Below are positions 25,371 to 33,399 of a stretch of 64,000 bases of DNA, in pieces. The translations under genes were made by a program, and so were the position numbers. The notes below the pieces were generated by a model that saw only the letters and a list, made by a program, of their open reading frames with translations, did no database searches and was not told where the DNA came from. Source of the stretch: Streptomyces rugosispiralis (GTDB lineage Bacteria > Actinomycetota > Actinomycetes > Streptomycetales > Streptomycetaceae). The stretch is from NCBI RefSeq assembly GCF_024505145.1, contig NZ_JANIAA010000013.1, positions 62,001 to 126,000 of the forward strand, given 5' to 3'. The first letter of the stretch is position 1. The number at the start of each line of letters is the position of its first letter.

Positions 25371-26591
25371 ATGCCCTTACGGGGACGCCACCGCCGCTAC
25401 AAGCCCAACCGCATCTCCCGTGCCTCACTGAGCGTCACGGCGGGCGGCGCCGGAATCGCCCTTCCACTCGTCGGCGCCGCGGGCGCGTCCGCGGCCTCGG
25501 GCGAAACCTGGGACAAGGTGGCCCAGTGCGAGTCCACCCACAACTGGGACATCAACACCGGCAACGGCTTCTACGGCGGGCTGCAGTTCACGCAGAGCAC
25601 ATGGGCGGCGTACGGCGGCACGGCGTACGCGGCGCGGGCCGATCTGGCCACCAAGGACCAGCAGATCGCGATCGCGGAGAAGGTACTCGACGGCCAGGGC
25701 CCCGGCGCGTGGCCGGTGTGTTCGGGCAAGGCCGGTCTGACGCGGGACGACGCGGCGCCGCAGCAGAGTGCCCAGAAGGTCGTCAGGACGGCCGCCGCCC
25801 CGGTCAAGCAGACCCATCGGCCCGAGAAGGCCCAGCAGGTGGCGGCGAGCAAGCCGACGCCCACCAGCCTCCCGGGGGGCGCCGCCACGAAGTCCGGCCG
25901 CTATGTGGTCGTCAACGGCGACTCGCTGTCCCGTATCGCCGACACCCACGACGTCAATGGCGGCTGGAAGGCGCTCTACGAGACCAACCGCGAGACGATC
26001 GGTGGCGATCCCGATCTGATCTACCCCGGTCAGAAGCTGTCCCTCAAGGGCGGTAAGGCCACCGCCAAGCCCAAGGCGGAACCCGAGCCCCACCACAAGG
26101 CGAAGCCCAAGCCGAAGCCCAAGCCGCACCCGAAGGCCGAGGAGCACACCAGCCGGGACCGGGCCACCAAGCCCGTCGTCTCCTCGGGCTTCACCGCCCC
26201 CGTCAGCGGCGTCAGCCCGAGCACCGCCTACCGGGCGTCCGGTTCCAGCTGGTCGAGCGGCTATCACACGGGCGTGGACTTCCCCGTGGGCATCGGCACC
26301 TCGGTGAAGGCCGTGGGTTCGGGCCATGTGGTCTCGGCGGGCTGGGGCGACGCGTACGGCTATCAGGTGGTCATCCGGCATCCGGACGGCAAGTACAGCC
26401 AGTACGCCCATCTCTCGCAGCTGTCGGTGCGGGCCGGGCAGAACGTCAACGGCGGCCAGCAGATCGGCCGTTCCGGCTCGACGGGCAATGCCACCGGACC
26501 GCATCTCCACTTCGAGATCCGCACCGGCCCCGGCTACGGCTCGGACGTCAATCCGCTCGCCTATCTGCGGTCGCACGGCGTCACCCTCTGA
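25371..26591 (+). CDS. Secreted Rpf-domain / LysM / M23 peptidoglycan hydrolase
   Basis: A 406-residue exported cell-wall enzyme with three modules. After a signal peptide (to about residue 43, ASAAS) comes a resuscitation-promoting-factor transglycosylase domain with KVAQCESTHNW, in which the Glu is the catalytic residue. A LysM domain (YVVVNGDSLSRIADTHDV to LIYPGQKL) follows near residues 177-225, then a Lys/Pro-rich linker of repeated KPKPKP type, then an M23 peptidase domain with zinc ligands in HTGVDF and HLHFEIR (near 300-400). It would cut both glycan and peptide bonds during spore germination or growth. The ATG follows AAGGAG. A CRP-like site lies upstream. Confidence 0.95.
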   Translation: MPLRGRHRRYKPNRISRASLSVTAGGAGIALPLVGAAGASAASGETWDKVAQCESTHNWDINTGNGFYGGLQFTQSTWAAYGGTAYAARADLATKDQQIAIAEKVLDGQGPGAWPVCSGKAGLTRDDAAPQQSAQKVVRTAAAPVKQTHRPEKAQQVAASKPTPTSLPGGAATKSGRYVVVNGDSLSRIADTHDVNGGWKALYETNRETIGGDPDLIYPGQKLSLKGGKATAKPKAEPEPHHKAKPKPKPKPHPKAEEHTSRDRATKPVVSSGFTAPVSGVSPSTAYRASGSSWSSGYHTGVDFPVGIGTSVKAVGSGHVVSAGWGDAYGYQVVIRHPDGKYSQYAHLSQLSVRAGQNVNGGQQIGRSGSTGNATGPHLHFEIRTGPGYGSDVNPLAYLRSHGVTL

Positions 26592-26596
26592 CGGCG

Positions 26597-26905
26597 TCAG
26601 CCTCTGGTCCTTCGCCCGGGTGGGGGCCGGGGCAGACGGGCGAAGCGCGGCCCTCTGGTGAGCGTGGTGGCGACCATGTGCCCGGAGACACCGCCCAGCC
26701 CCGCCCCCGGGCGAGTGGACGCGCCGATGTGCCAGAGCCCGTCGATATCGGTCGCGTGCCGTCCGGAGGCGGGCAGGGGGCACCGGACAAAGCTCTGGTC
26801 GAGTTCGAGGGAGCCGCCGTACGGGTCGCCGTCGACCGCGTTGGGGTTCCGGCGGGCGAGGCCCGGGGGCGCGATGACATCGACGGCGAGCAGATGAAGG
26901 TCCTC
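26597..26905 (-). pseudogene. C-terminal remnant of a CrtI-type FAD oxidoreductase
   Basis: On the minus strand about 100 codons read as the C-terminal end of a phytoene-dehydrogenase-like NAD(P)/FAD oxidoreductase: VIAPPGLARRNPN, GDPYGGS (26811-26830), then WHIGAST and GLGGVSGHMVA, which form the conserved FAD-closing end of that family. The N-terminal 400 or so residues, including the Rossmann FAD site, are absent; the patatin gene on the opposite strand takes their place. A truncated relic after deletion or insertion is the simplest reading. The upstream edge near 26905 is approximate. Confidence 0.7.
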
Positions 26906-27844
26906 GCCGACCGGACGGAGGCGGGCAGCCGCCCCGGGGCACGTGCGGACGGATACCGGGTGGCGCTGGCGATCGAGGGCGGCGGGATGCGCGGCACGAT
27001 CTCGGCCGGTATGGCGCTGGCCGTGCACGAGCTGGGGCTGCTGAACGCGTTCGACGCGGTGTACGGGGCCTCGGCGGGGGCCATCTCGGCGGCCTGGCCG
27101 GTCAGTTCGCGGCCGGAGGGCCTGGTCGGCTGGGCCGACCCCCGTTTCGCCAGTGCTCTCATCCGGAAGCGCAATCTGCTGCGCGGTCGCCCCATGGTCG
27201 ATATCGAGACCCTGATCGAAGAGGTCTACATCCGCCAATTCCCGCTGGACTACGCCTCGGTGCTGACCGCACCCCTCGCCCTGCATCCGCTGGCCACGGA
27301 CCTCGAAACCGGCCAACCGGTGGATCTGCACAAGGAGTTGACGGACGAGGTCGCCCTCCGTCTGGCGCCGCGGGCGAGCGCCGCGCTGCCGATGCCGGCG
27401 GGCGGGCCCGTCACCATCGGCGGGCGCCGCTTCTACGACGCGGGGCTGGCCGAGTCGATCCCGTTCCGCCAGGCGCTGCGGGACGGCGCGACCCACGTCC
27501 TCGTCCTGCGCAGCAGGCCGCCGGTCCGGGACGCGGCGCTCCGGGCCGCCCCGTCGGTGGGTTCCCGGCTGGTCGCCGCGGTCGCCTTCCGCCAGTACAC
27601 CGCTGAGTTCCGCGCCGCCTTCCTGAACCGGCCCGCCCGGCTCGCCGACGACGACCGGCTGCTGGCGGTCTACGACACCGACACCGCGGATTCGCCCACG
27701 GACCCCGCGGTGCTGTCGGTCCGCCCCGATGCCACGGCGCCGTCCATCGGCCGTCTGGAAACGGACAGCGCTCTGCGCGAGGAGGCTCTCGAGGCGGGGC
27801 GCCGGGCCATCGTCGCCCAGTTCGCCCCGGCGGCCCGTTCCTGA
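26894..27844 (+). CDS. Patatin-like phospholipase
   Basis: A 316-residue serine lipase/acyl hydrolase with the patatin dyad: oxyanion loop GGGMRG, nucleophile elbow GASAGA, and the Asp in FYDAGLAES. It should hydrolyse membrane lipids or similar esters in the cytoplasm. The conserved fold begins at RVALAIEGGG (near residue 22). The first in-frame ATG giving a sensible length is 26894, but no good ribosome-binding site is present, and this start lies inside the antisense oxidoreductase remnant, so the N-terminus may be newly acquired or misplaced. The frame is open upstream to 26678. Confidence 0.85.
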   Translation: MKVLADRTEAGSRPGARADGYRVALAIEGGGMRGTISAGMALAVHELGLLNAFDAVYGASAGAISAAWPVSSRPEGLVGWADPRFASALIRKRNLLRGRPMVDIETLIEEVYIRQFPLDYASVLTAPLALHPLATDLETGQPVDLHKELTDEVALRLAPRASAALPMPAGGPVTIGGRRFYDAGLAESIPFRQALRDGATHVLVLRSRPPVRDAALRAAPSVGSRLVAAVAFRQYTAEFRAAFLNRPARLADDDRLLAVYDTDTADSPTDPAVLSVRPDATAPSIGRLETDSALREEALEAGRRAIVAQFAPAARS

Positions 27845-27863
27845 GAGGGACGACCGGGCTACG

Positions 27864-27880
27864 GGTGTCCGGCGGACACC
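27864..27880. terminator. Small hairpin between convergent genes
   Basis: GGTGTCC and GGACACC pair around a GGC loop between the convergent patatin and serine-hydrolase genes. Confidence 0.5.
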
Positions 27881-27899
27881 TCCCGGGGAAGGACGGGAC

Positions 27900-29078
27900 T
27901 CAGTCGCACACCACCGCAGTCTGCGCCTTCAGCAGGGCCTTGCTCCGCGGTACGGGCACCTCGCCCTCGAGCTCCGCGGCGAGGTCGTAGACGGTGGCGG
28001 CGAGGACCAGTTGGCGCTGACCGTCGGCGGTGGTGAGGGAGACGCTGGTGTAGCCGGGGCCCGCGCCGTCGGTCTCCCAGGCGGTGAGCGGATCGGCCTC
28101 CTTCCCCTCGCCGGTGGCGCACGGCACCTCCATGCGCTGCACCCCGAGTCCGTACGCGGGCGCGCCGGGGAACTCCACCGGGGTCTTGAGCTCGCGCCGC
28201 TGGTCGGGGCCGAGCAGCTCGCCGTCGAAGAGGGCGCGCTCGAACCGGGCCAGATCGTCCACGGTCGAGATCATGGCTCCGGCGGTCCAGTCGTAGGAGG
28301 GGCTGAACCGCGTCATATCGCGGCCCTTGAGGTCGTAGCCGTGCAGATGGGAGCCGTGCACCTCGGGGTCGGTCACCGGGAAGGAGGTGTCCTTCAGCCC
28401 CAGCGGGGCGAGGATCCGGCGCCGGATCTCGGCGGGCGAGGAGCGGTGGGTCACCGACTCGATCACCAGCCCGGCGAGCAGATAGTTGGTGTTGGAGTAC
28501 GACCAGCCCTTCCCCGGCACGAAATCCGGCTCGTGCCGGACCGAGCGGGCGATCACCTCGCGCGGGGTGATGACGTGGTCCCGGTCGCCGTCCTCCAGAT
28601 AGGGGGCGAAGAACGAGGCTTCGGTGGTGGGGTCGTAGATCCCCGAGGTGTGGTTGAGCAGCTGACGGATGGTGATGGCCTTACCGTCGTTACCGTTCCC
28701 CTGGACGACGCCGGGCAGCCACTTCTCCACGCTGTCGTCGAGTGAGAGCCGCCCCTCGCCCTCCAGTTGCAGCAGAACCGTGGAGACGAACGCCTTGGTG
28801 TTGCTGGCGATCCGGAACCGCTGCTCCGGGCGGGCCTCTTCGCCGGTGGCCTGGTCCGCGACCCCGGCCGCCGTCCGCCACTCGTCGCCGCCGCGCCGCG
28901 CGTAGGCCACCGCACCCGGGAATCCGTCCTGCACCGTCCGGCCGACGGCCTCCTCGAAACCGGACGGCGCCGGCGGCCCGGCCGGCTCCCCCCGGGCCGT
29001 GGCGATGGTGACGGTCGCCGTCACCGCCAGCGCGCCGATCCCCGCCCACAGCGCCACGCCCCTTGCCCGAACTCCCAC
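27900..29078 (-). CDS. Serine hydrolase, beta-lactamase / D-Ala-D-Ala carboxypeptidase class
   Basis: A 392-residue exported or membrane-anchored protein of the class C beta-lactamase fold. The N-terminal hydrophobic segment (residues 8-28) is a signal or anchor. The active-site SxxK is SNTK near residue 92 and the YxN element is YSNTN near residue 194; QLLNHTSGI and FVPGKGWSYSN are typical of the family. The likely role is D-alanyl carboxypeptidase or esterase activity at the envelope. The start is a GTG at 29078 with AGGAG upstream. Confidence 0.9.
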   Translation of the reverse strand: MGVRARGVALWAGIGALAVTATVTIATARGEPAGPPAPSGFEEAVGRTVQDGFPGAVAYARRGGDEWRTAAGVADQATGEEARPEQRFRIASNTKAFVSTVLLQLEGEGRLSLDDSVEKWLPGVVQGNGNDGKAITIRQLLNHTSGIYDPTTEASFFAPYLEDGDRDHVITPREVIARSVRHEPDFVPGKGWSYSNTNYLLAGLVIESVTHRSSPAEIRRRILAPLGLKDTSFPVTDPEVHGSHLHGYDLKGRDMTRFSPSYDWTAGAMISTVDDLARFERALFDGELLGPDQRRELKTPVEFPGAPAYGLGVQRMEVPCATGEGKEADPLTAWETDGAGPGYTSVSLTTADGQRQLVLAATVYDLAAELEGEVPVPRSKALLKAQTAVVCD

Positions 29079-29210
29079 GAACCCGCTCCTCGCCTTGTCC
29101 CCGTGTGCCGTTCGCGGATCATCGTGCCGTCGTGGCGCACCGGGTTCCCATCCCGCTGCCGCCCTTCCCGTACGGGGGTTGTCCCCACCCCGTAGGGGCC
29201 GGACGGCGTG

Positions 29211-30125
29211 TCAGGGTGCCCCGTACACCGGCCCCGGCGGTTCGGCCCCGGCGAGGAGTTTCCGCGCGGTCTCACCGGCCTCCGCCGGTGTCCAGCGGGC
29301 ACCCTTGTCGGCGGTGGGGCCCGGCCGCCAGCCCTCCATGACGGTGATCCGCCCGGCCTCCGTCTCGAAGACCCGGCCCGTGACCCCGGCACAGGCGGCC
29401 GAGCCGAGCCAGACGACGAGCGGTGAGACATTCGCGGGGGCCATCGCGTCGAAGGCGGCGGGGTCGTCCGGCGCGGCCATGTCACCGGCGAACGTCGTCT
29501 CCGTCATCCGGGTGCGGGCCGCCGGGGCGATGGCGTTGACCTGGACGCCGTAGCGGCCGAGCTCGGCGGCGGCCACCGAGGTCAGGCCGAGGATCCCGGC
29601 CTTGGCCGCGGAGTAGTTGCCCTGTCCGACGCTGCCCAGCAGCCCGGCCCCGGAGCTGGTGTTGACCACCCGGGCGACCGGGGCGCGGCCCGCCTTCGCC
29701 TCCGCGCGCCAGTGGGCGGCGGCGTGCCGCAGCGGCAGGAAGTGGCCCTTGAGGTGGACGCGGATCACCGCGTCCCACTCGTCCTCGCCGAGGTTGACGA
29801 GCATGCGGTCGCGCAGGAATCCGGCGTTGTTGACGAGGGTGTCGAGCCGGCCGTAGGTGTCGAGGGCGGTGGCCACGAGGGAGGCGGCGCCGTCGGTGGT
29901 GGCGATGTCGCCGCCGTGCGCCACCGCCTCCCCGCCCGCGGCCCGGATCTCCTCGACGACCCGCTGGGCCGGGCCCGCCGAGGCCCCGGCGCCGTCCGGG
30001 GCCACGCCGAGGTCGTTGACGACGACCTTCGCGCCCTCGGCGGCGAAGGCGAGCGCGTGCGCCCGCCCGAGGCCGCGGCCCGCTCCGGTGACGACGGCGA
30101 CGCGCCCGTCGCACAGTCCGCTCAT
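29211..30125 (-). CDS. Short-chain dehydrogenase, Rv3548c-type (steroid C/D-ring module)
   Basis: A 304-residue NAD(P)-dependent SDR with VTGAGRGLGRAHALAF (cofactor loop), NNAG and the catalytic Ser...Tyr-x3-Lys in NTSSGAGLLG / NYSAAKAG. The length equals that of Rv3548c of M. tuberculosis, and the gene sits in the same position: second in a minus-strand pair divergent from echA20. The exact reaction of this family in HIP breakdown is unsettled. Its start lies 1 base after the stop of the upstream SDR, with GGGAGG as ribosome-binding site. Confidence 0.9.
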   Translation of the reverse strand: MSGLCDGRVAVVTGAGRGLGRAHALAFAAEGAKVVVNDLGVAPDGAGASAGPAQRVVEEIRAAGGEAVAHGGDIATTDGAASLVATALDTYGRLDTLVNNAGFLRDRMLVNLGEDEWDAVIRVHLKGHFLPLRHAAAHWRAEAKAGRAPVARVVNTSSGAGLLGSVGQGNYSAAKAGILGLTSVAAAELGRYGVQVNAIAPAARTRMTETTFAGDMAAPDDPAAFDAMAPANVSPLVVWLGSAACAGVTGRVFETEAGRITVMEGWRPGPTADKGARWTPAEAGETARKLLAGAEPPGPVYGAP

Positions 30126-30126
30126 C

Positions 30127-30942
30127 TCAGTCCTCCCGTGGTTCTGCCCGGCCGGTGCCGGGGGCCGGCTGGTTGACGTTGGCGGCGTCGAGGAACGCGG
30201 GGCGCTCCCCGCCTCCGTGGATGGCGATGCTGGCGCCGCTGATGTACTCGGCCAGCCCGGAGGCGAGGAACACACAGGCGTCTCCGGCCTCGACGGGCTC
30301 GGCCATCCGCCCGAGCGGCACGGTCCGGCCGACGGCGGCGATGCCCTCCTCGTCCCCGTAGTGCAGATGCGACAGTTCGGTGCGGACCATGCCGAGCACG
30401 AGCGTGTTGACCCGGACCGCGGGGGCCCACTCCACGGCCAGGGTGCGGGCCAGGTTCTCCAGCCCCGCCTTGGCGGCTCCATAGGGTCCGGTGCCGGGGG
30501 ACGGCCGGGTGCCGCTGACGCTGCCGATCATCACGATCGAGCCCCCGCCCTCCTGATGGCGCATCAGCTCGTACGCGCTCAGGGAGACGGTCATGGGAGC
30601 GATCAGATTGAGTTCCACGACGCGCGCCGCGCGCCGCTGCCCGGCCTCGGCGATCAGCCCGTAGGGGCTTCCTCCGGCGTTGTTGACCAGCAGGTCGAGC
30701 CGCCCGTGGGAGCGGCGCAGCCGGGCGAAGAACGCCTCGACCGCGTCCGGGTCCCGGATGTCGAGCGATTCGAAGCGCGCCGTGCGCCCGTCCACCTCGA
30801 CGGGTTCGTCGGGCGCGCGGCGCGCACAGATCACCACCTCGGCCCCCGCGGTGAGCAGGGCCCGGGTGATCCCCGCTCCGACGCCGCGCGTGCCGCCGGT
30901 GACCACGGCGACGCGCCCGGCGAGATCGATGGTGACGGCCAC
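30127..30942 (-). CDS. Short-chain dehydrogenase, Rv3549c-type (steroid C/D-ring module)
   Basis: A 271-residue SDR with VVTGGTRGVGAGITRAL, NNAGGSPYG and the catalytic YGAAK (IGSVSG ... GPYGAAKAG). The start is a GTG at 30942 preceded by GGGAGG. It is the first gene of the minus-strand arm, divergent from echA20, as Rv3549c is in M. tuberculosis. Probable role: oxidation or reduction of a hydroxyl on a CoA-linked ring intermediate. Confidence 0.9.
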   Translation of the reverse strand: MAVTIDLAGRVAVVTGGTRGVGAGITRALLTAGAEVVICARRAPDEPVEVDGRTARFESLDIRDPDAVEAFFARLRRSHGRLDLLVNNAGGSPYGLIAEAGQRRAARVVELNLIAPMTVSLSAYELMRHQEGGGSIVMIGSVSGTRPSPGTGPYGAAKAGLENLARTLAVEWAPAVRVNTLVLGMVRTELSHLHYGDEEGIAAVGRTVPLGRMAEPVEAGDACVFLASGLAEYISGASIAIHGGGERPAFLDAANVNQPAPGTGRAEPRED

Positions 30943-30986
30943 AAGACACCTCCCGCTGCGCGATGAGCGCTGCTACCTTCTCACCT

Positions 30987-31000
30987 AACAAATGTTTGGT
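30987..31000. promoter_or_regulatory. KstR2-like operator between the SDR and echA20-ipd arms
   Basis: AACAAATGTTTGGT matches the KstR2 consensus AnCAAGnnCTTGnT at 8 of 10 defined positions; the two differences (A for G, T for C) are symmetric, so the palindrome is kept. It lies in the 79-base divergent promoter, where KstR2 controls the equivalent mycobacterial genes. Confidence 0.7.
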
Positions 31001-31021
31001 GGAAAGGTATCGGATCTGCTC

Positions 31022-31777
31022 ATGGGTGTCTCCACCTCCGCCCCCGCGGCCGGTGTCCGCCTGGTCGCCATGGACTTCCCACCCGTCAACGCCCTTCCCG
31101 TGCGGGGCTGGTACGAGCTGGCCGACGCACTGCGCGCCGCGGGCGCCGACCCGTCGGTGCGCTGTGTGGTGCTGGCCGCCGAGGGCCGGGGCTTCAACGC
31201 GGGCGTGGACATCAAGGAGATCCAGGCGGCCGAGGGCCATACGGCGCTCATCGGTGCCAACCACGGATGCGCCGAGGCGTTCGCCGCCGTCTACGACTGC
31301 CCGGTCCCGGTCGTCGCCGCCGTCCACGGCTTCTGCCTGGGCGGTGGCATCGGGCTGGCCGGGAACGCCGACGCGATCGTGGCCAGCGAGGACGCCACGT
31401 TCGGCCTGCCCGAGCTGGACCGGGGCGCGCTGGGCGCGGCCACCCATCTGGCGCGGCTGGTCCCGCAACATCTGCTGCGCACGCTGTACTACACCGCGCG
31501 CACCGCGACCGCCGAGGAGCTGCACCGCCACGGCTCGGTGTGGCGGGTCGTGCCGCGCGCCGGGCTGCGGGAGGCGGCGCTGGAGCTGGCCGGGGAGATC
31601 GCCGCCAAGGACGGTGCGCTGCTGCGGCTCGCGAAGGCGGCCATCAACGGCATCGATCCGGTCGATGTGGGCCGGAGCTACCGCTTCGAGCAGGGCTTCA
31701 CCTTCGAGGCCAATCTGGCGGGCCTGTCCGACGGGCACCGCGACGCGTTCGTCGCCAGGAGCACCGGGAAGGAGTGA
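31022..31777 (+). CDS. echA20: Enoyl-CoA hydratase-family ring hydrolase EchA20
   Basis: This 251-residue crotonase-fold protein closely follows mycobacterial EchA20, which opens ring D of the steroid nucleus remnant (HIEC-CoA) to give COCHEA-CoA. Recognisable segments are EGRGFNAGVDIKE, HGFCLGGGIGLAGNAD, EDATFGLPELDRGALGAATH and the C-terminal SYRFEQGFTFEANLAG. I start at the ATG of MGVSTS (31022), which fits EchA20 length. A frame-open ATG at 30992 would lie inside the operator palindrome. GGAAAGG is rather far upstream, so the start is moderately sure. Confidence 0.93.
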   Translation: MGVSTSAPAAGVRLVAMDFPPVNALPVRGWYELADALRAAGADPSVRCVVLAAEGRGFNAGVDIKEIQAAEGHTALIGANHGCAEAFAAVYDCPVPVVAAVHGFCLGGGIGLAGNADAIVASEDATFGLPELDRGALGAATHLARLVPQHLLRTLYYTARTATAEELHRHGSVWRVVPRAGLREAALELAGEIAAKDGALLRLAKAAINGIDPVDVGRSYRFEQGFTFEANLAGLSDGHRDAFVARSTGKE

Positions 31778-31783
31778 GCGGCG

Positions 31784-32647
31784 TTGACCGACAAGACGAT
31801 GACGGCCGAGCAGGCCGTCGGCCGGATCCACAGCGGTATGACGGTCGGCATCGGCGGCTGGGGGTCGCGGCGCAAGCCCATGGCGCTGGTCCGCGCCCTG
31901 TTGCGGTCGGAGGTCACCGATCTGACCGTGGTCTCCTTCGGCGGCCCGGACGTCGGGCTGCTGACCGCCGCCGGGAAGGTCCGCAAGCTGGTGACGGCGT
32001 TCGCGACGCTCGACTCGATCCCCCTGGAGCCGCACTTCCGGGCGGCGCGCGAGCGGGGGGACATCGAACTGACCGAGCTGGACGAGTCGATGATGATGTG
32101 GGGACTGACCGCGGCCGTGCACCGGCTGCCGTTCCTGCCCGCACGCGCGGGGCTCGGTTCGGATGTCATGACGGTCAACCCCGGCCTCCGGACGGTGACA
32201 TCGCCGTACGAGGACGGCGAGGAGCTGGTGGCGGTGCCCGCGCTGCGGCTGGACGTGGCGCTGGTGCACCTCAACCGGGCGGACGCGCGGGGCAATGGGC
32301 AGTACCTCGGGCCCGATCCGTACTTCGACGATCTGTTCTGCGAGGCGGCCGCCGAGGCGTATGTCTCCTGTGAACGCGTCGTCGCCACCGCCGAGTTCGC
32401 GGACGCGGGCGGCCCGCAGACGCTGCTGGTCAAACGGCATGCGGTGACCGGTGTGGTGGAGACCCCGCAGGGCGCGCACTTCACCTCCTGCGTCCCCGAC
32501 TACGGACGGGACGAGGCGTTCCAGAGCGCGTACGCCAAGGCCGCCGCCGACCCGACGGCGTGGCGGGAGTTCACGAGGCGGTTTCTGTCCGGGGACGAGG
32601 AGCGGTACCGGGCCGCGGTGGCGGCGTTCGGGAGGGAGGGCGCATGA
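31784..32647 (+). CDS. ipdA: COCHEA-CoA ring hydrolase subunit IpdA
   Basis: A 287-residue CoA-transferase-fold protein, alpha subunit of IpdAB, which hydrolyses the last steroid ring (ring C) in COCHEA-CoA. Visible: GMTVGIGGWGSRRKPMALV (CoA-transferase glycine-rich start), VVSFGGPDVGLL, TELDESMMMWGL and VHLNRADARGNGQY. The start is a TTG at 31784 with AAGGAG 10 bases before; an ATG 15 bases later is an alternative. Located 6 bases after echA20 and overlapping ipdB by 4 bases. Confidence 0.93.
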   Translation: MTDKTMTAEQAVGRIHSGMTVGIGGWGSRRKPMALVRALLRSEVTDLTVVSFGGPDVGLLTAAGKVRKLVTAFATLDSIPLEPHFRAARERGDIELTELDESMMMWGLTAAVHRLPFLPARAGLGSDVMTVNPGLRTVTSPYEDGEELVAVPALRLDVALVHLNRADARGNGQYLGPDPYFDDLFCEAAAEAYVSCERVVATAEFADAGGPQTLLVKRHAVTGVVETPQGAHFTSCVPDYGRDEAFQSAYAKAAADPTAWREFTRRFLSGDEERYRAAVAAFGREGA

Positions 32648-33399
32648 CCGGCGGGGTGACCCGGGCCGAGTACTGCGTGGTGGCCTGTGCCGAGGCATGG
32701 CGGGGCGACGGGGAGATCCTGGCCGCCCCGATGGGCGCGGTGCCCAGGATCGGCGCCCGGCTGGCCAAGCTCACCTTCGCGCCCGAGCTGATGCTGACGG
32801 ACGGCGAGGCGATGATCGTGGGCGGCGATCCGGAGCTGGGCGATCCGGAGGTGGTGGAGGGGTGGCTGCCGTACCGGGCGCATCTGGCGCTGGTCACCGG
32901 CGGGCGGCGCCATGTGATGATGGGCGCGAGCCAGCTCGACCGCCACGGCAACCAGAACATCAGCTGTATCGGCGACTGGAAGCGGCCCGGACGGCAGCTG
33001 CTGGGGGTGCGGGGAGCGCCGGTCAACACCCTGAACAACCCCACGAGTTACTGGGTGCCCCGGCATTCGCGGCGGGTCTTCGTCGAACGTGTCGACATGG
33101 TGTGCGGGGTGGGCCACGACCGGGCGGCGGCCGCGGGGCCGGCCGCCACCCGCTTCCATGACCTCCGGTGTGTGGTGACCGATCTGGCGGTCCTCGACTT
33201 CGCCACGCCCGACCGCACCCTGCGGGTGCGCTCCCTGCATCCGAGGGTCACCGCCGAGGCGGTGCGGGAGGCCACCGGCTTCCCCCTCGAGATCGCCGAC
33301 GACGTCCCGTCCACCCGGGAGCCGACCCCCGCCGAGCTGCGGCTGATCCGGGAGGTCATCGACCCGGAGCGGGCCCGCGAACGGGAGGTGCCGTCCTGA
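32644..33399 (+). CDS. ipdB: COCHEA-CoA ring hydrolase subunit IpdB
   Basis: A 251-residue CoA-transferase-fold beta subunit, partner of IpdA in hydrolysing ring C. Segments typical of the family are LTFAPELMLTDGEAMIVGG, HVMMGASQLDRHGNQNIS and NTLNNPTSYWVPRHS. Its length equals that of mycobacterial IpdB. ATGA overlap with ipdA and a one-base overlap with ipdC mark a translationally coupled operon. Confidence 0.93.
   Translation: MTGGVTRAEYCVVACAEAWRGDGEILAAPMGAVPRIGARLAKLTFAPELMLTDGEAMIVGGDPELGDPEVVEGWLPYRAHLALVTGGRRHVMMGASQLDRHGNQNISCIGDWKRPGRQLLGVRGAPVNTLNNPTSYWVPRHSRRVFVERVDMVCGVGHDRAAAAGPAATRFHDLRCVVTDLAVLDFATPDRTLRVRSLHPRVTAEAVREATGFPLEIADDVPSTREPTPAELRLIREVIDPERAREREVPS

Noticed and set aside
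30992..31021. ATG at 30992 as start of echA20
   Set aside because: It lies inside the operator palindrome and would add 10 residues not expected from EchA20 proteins.
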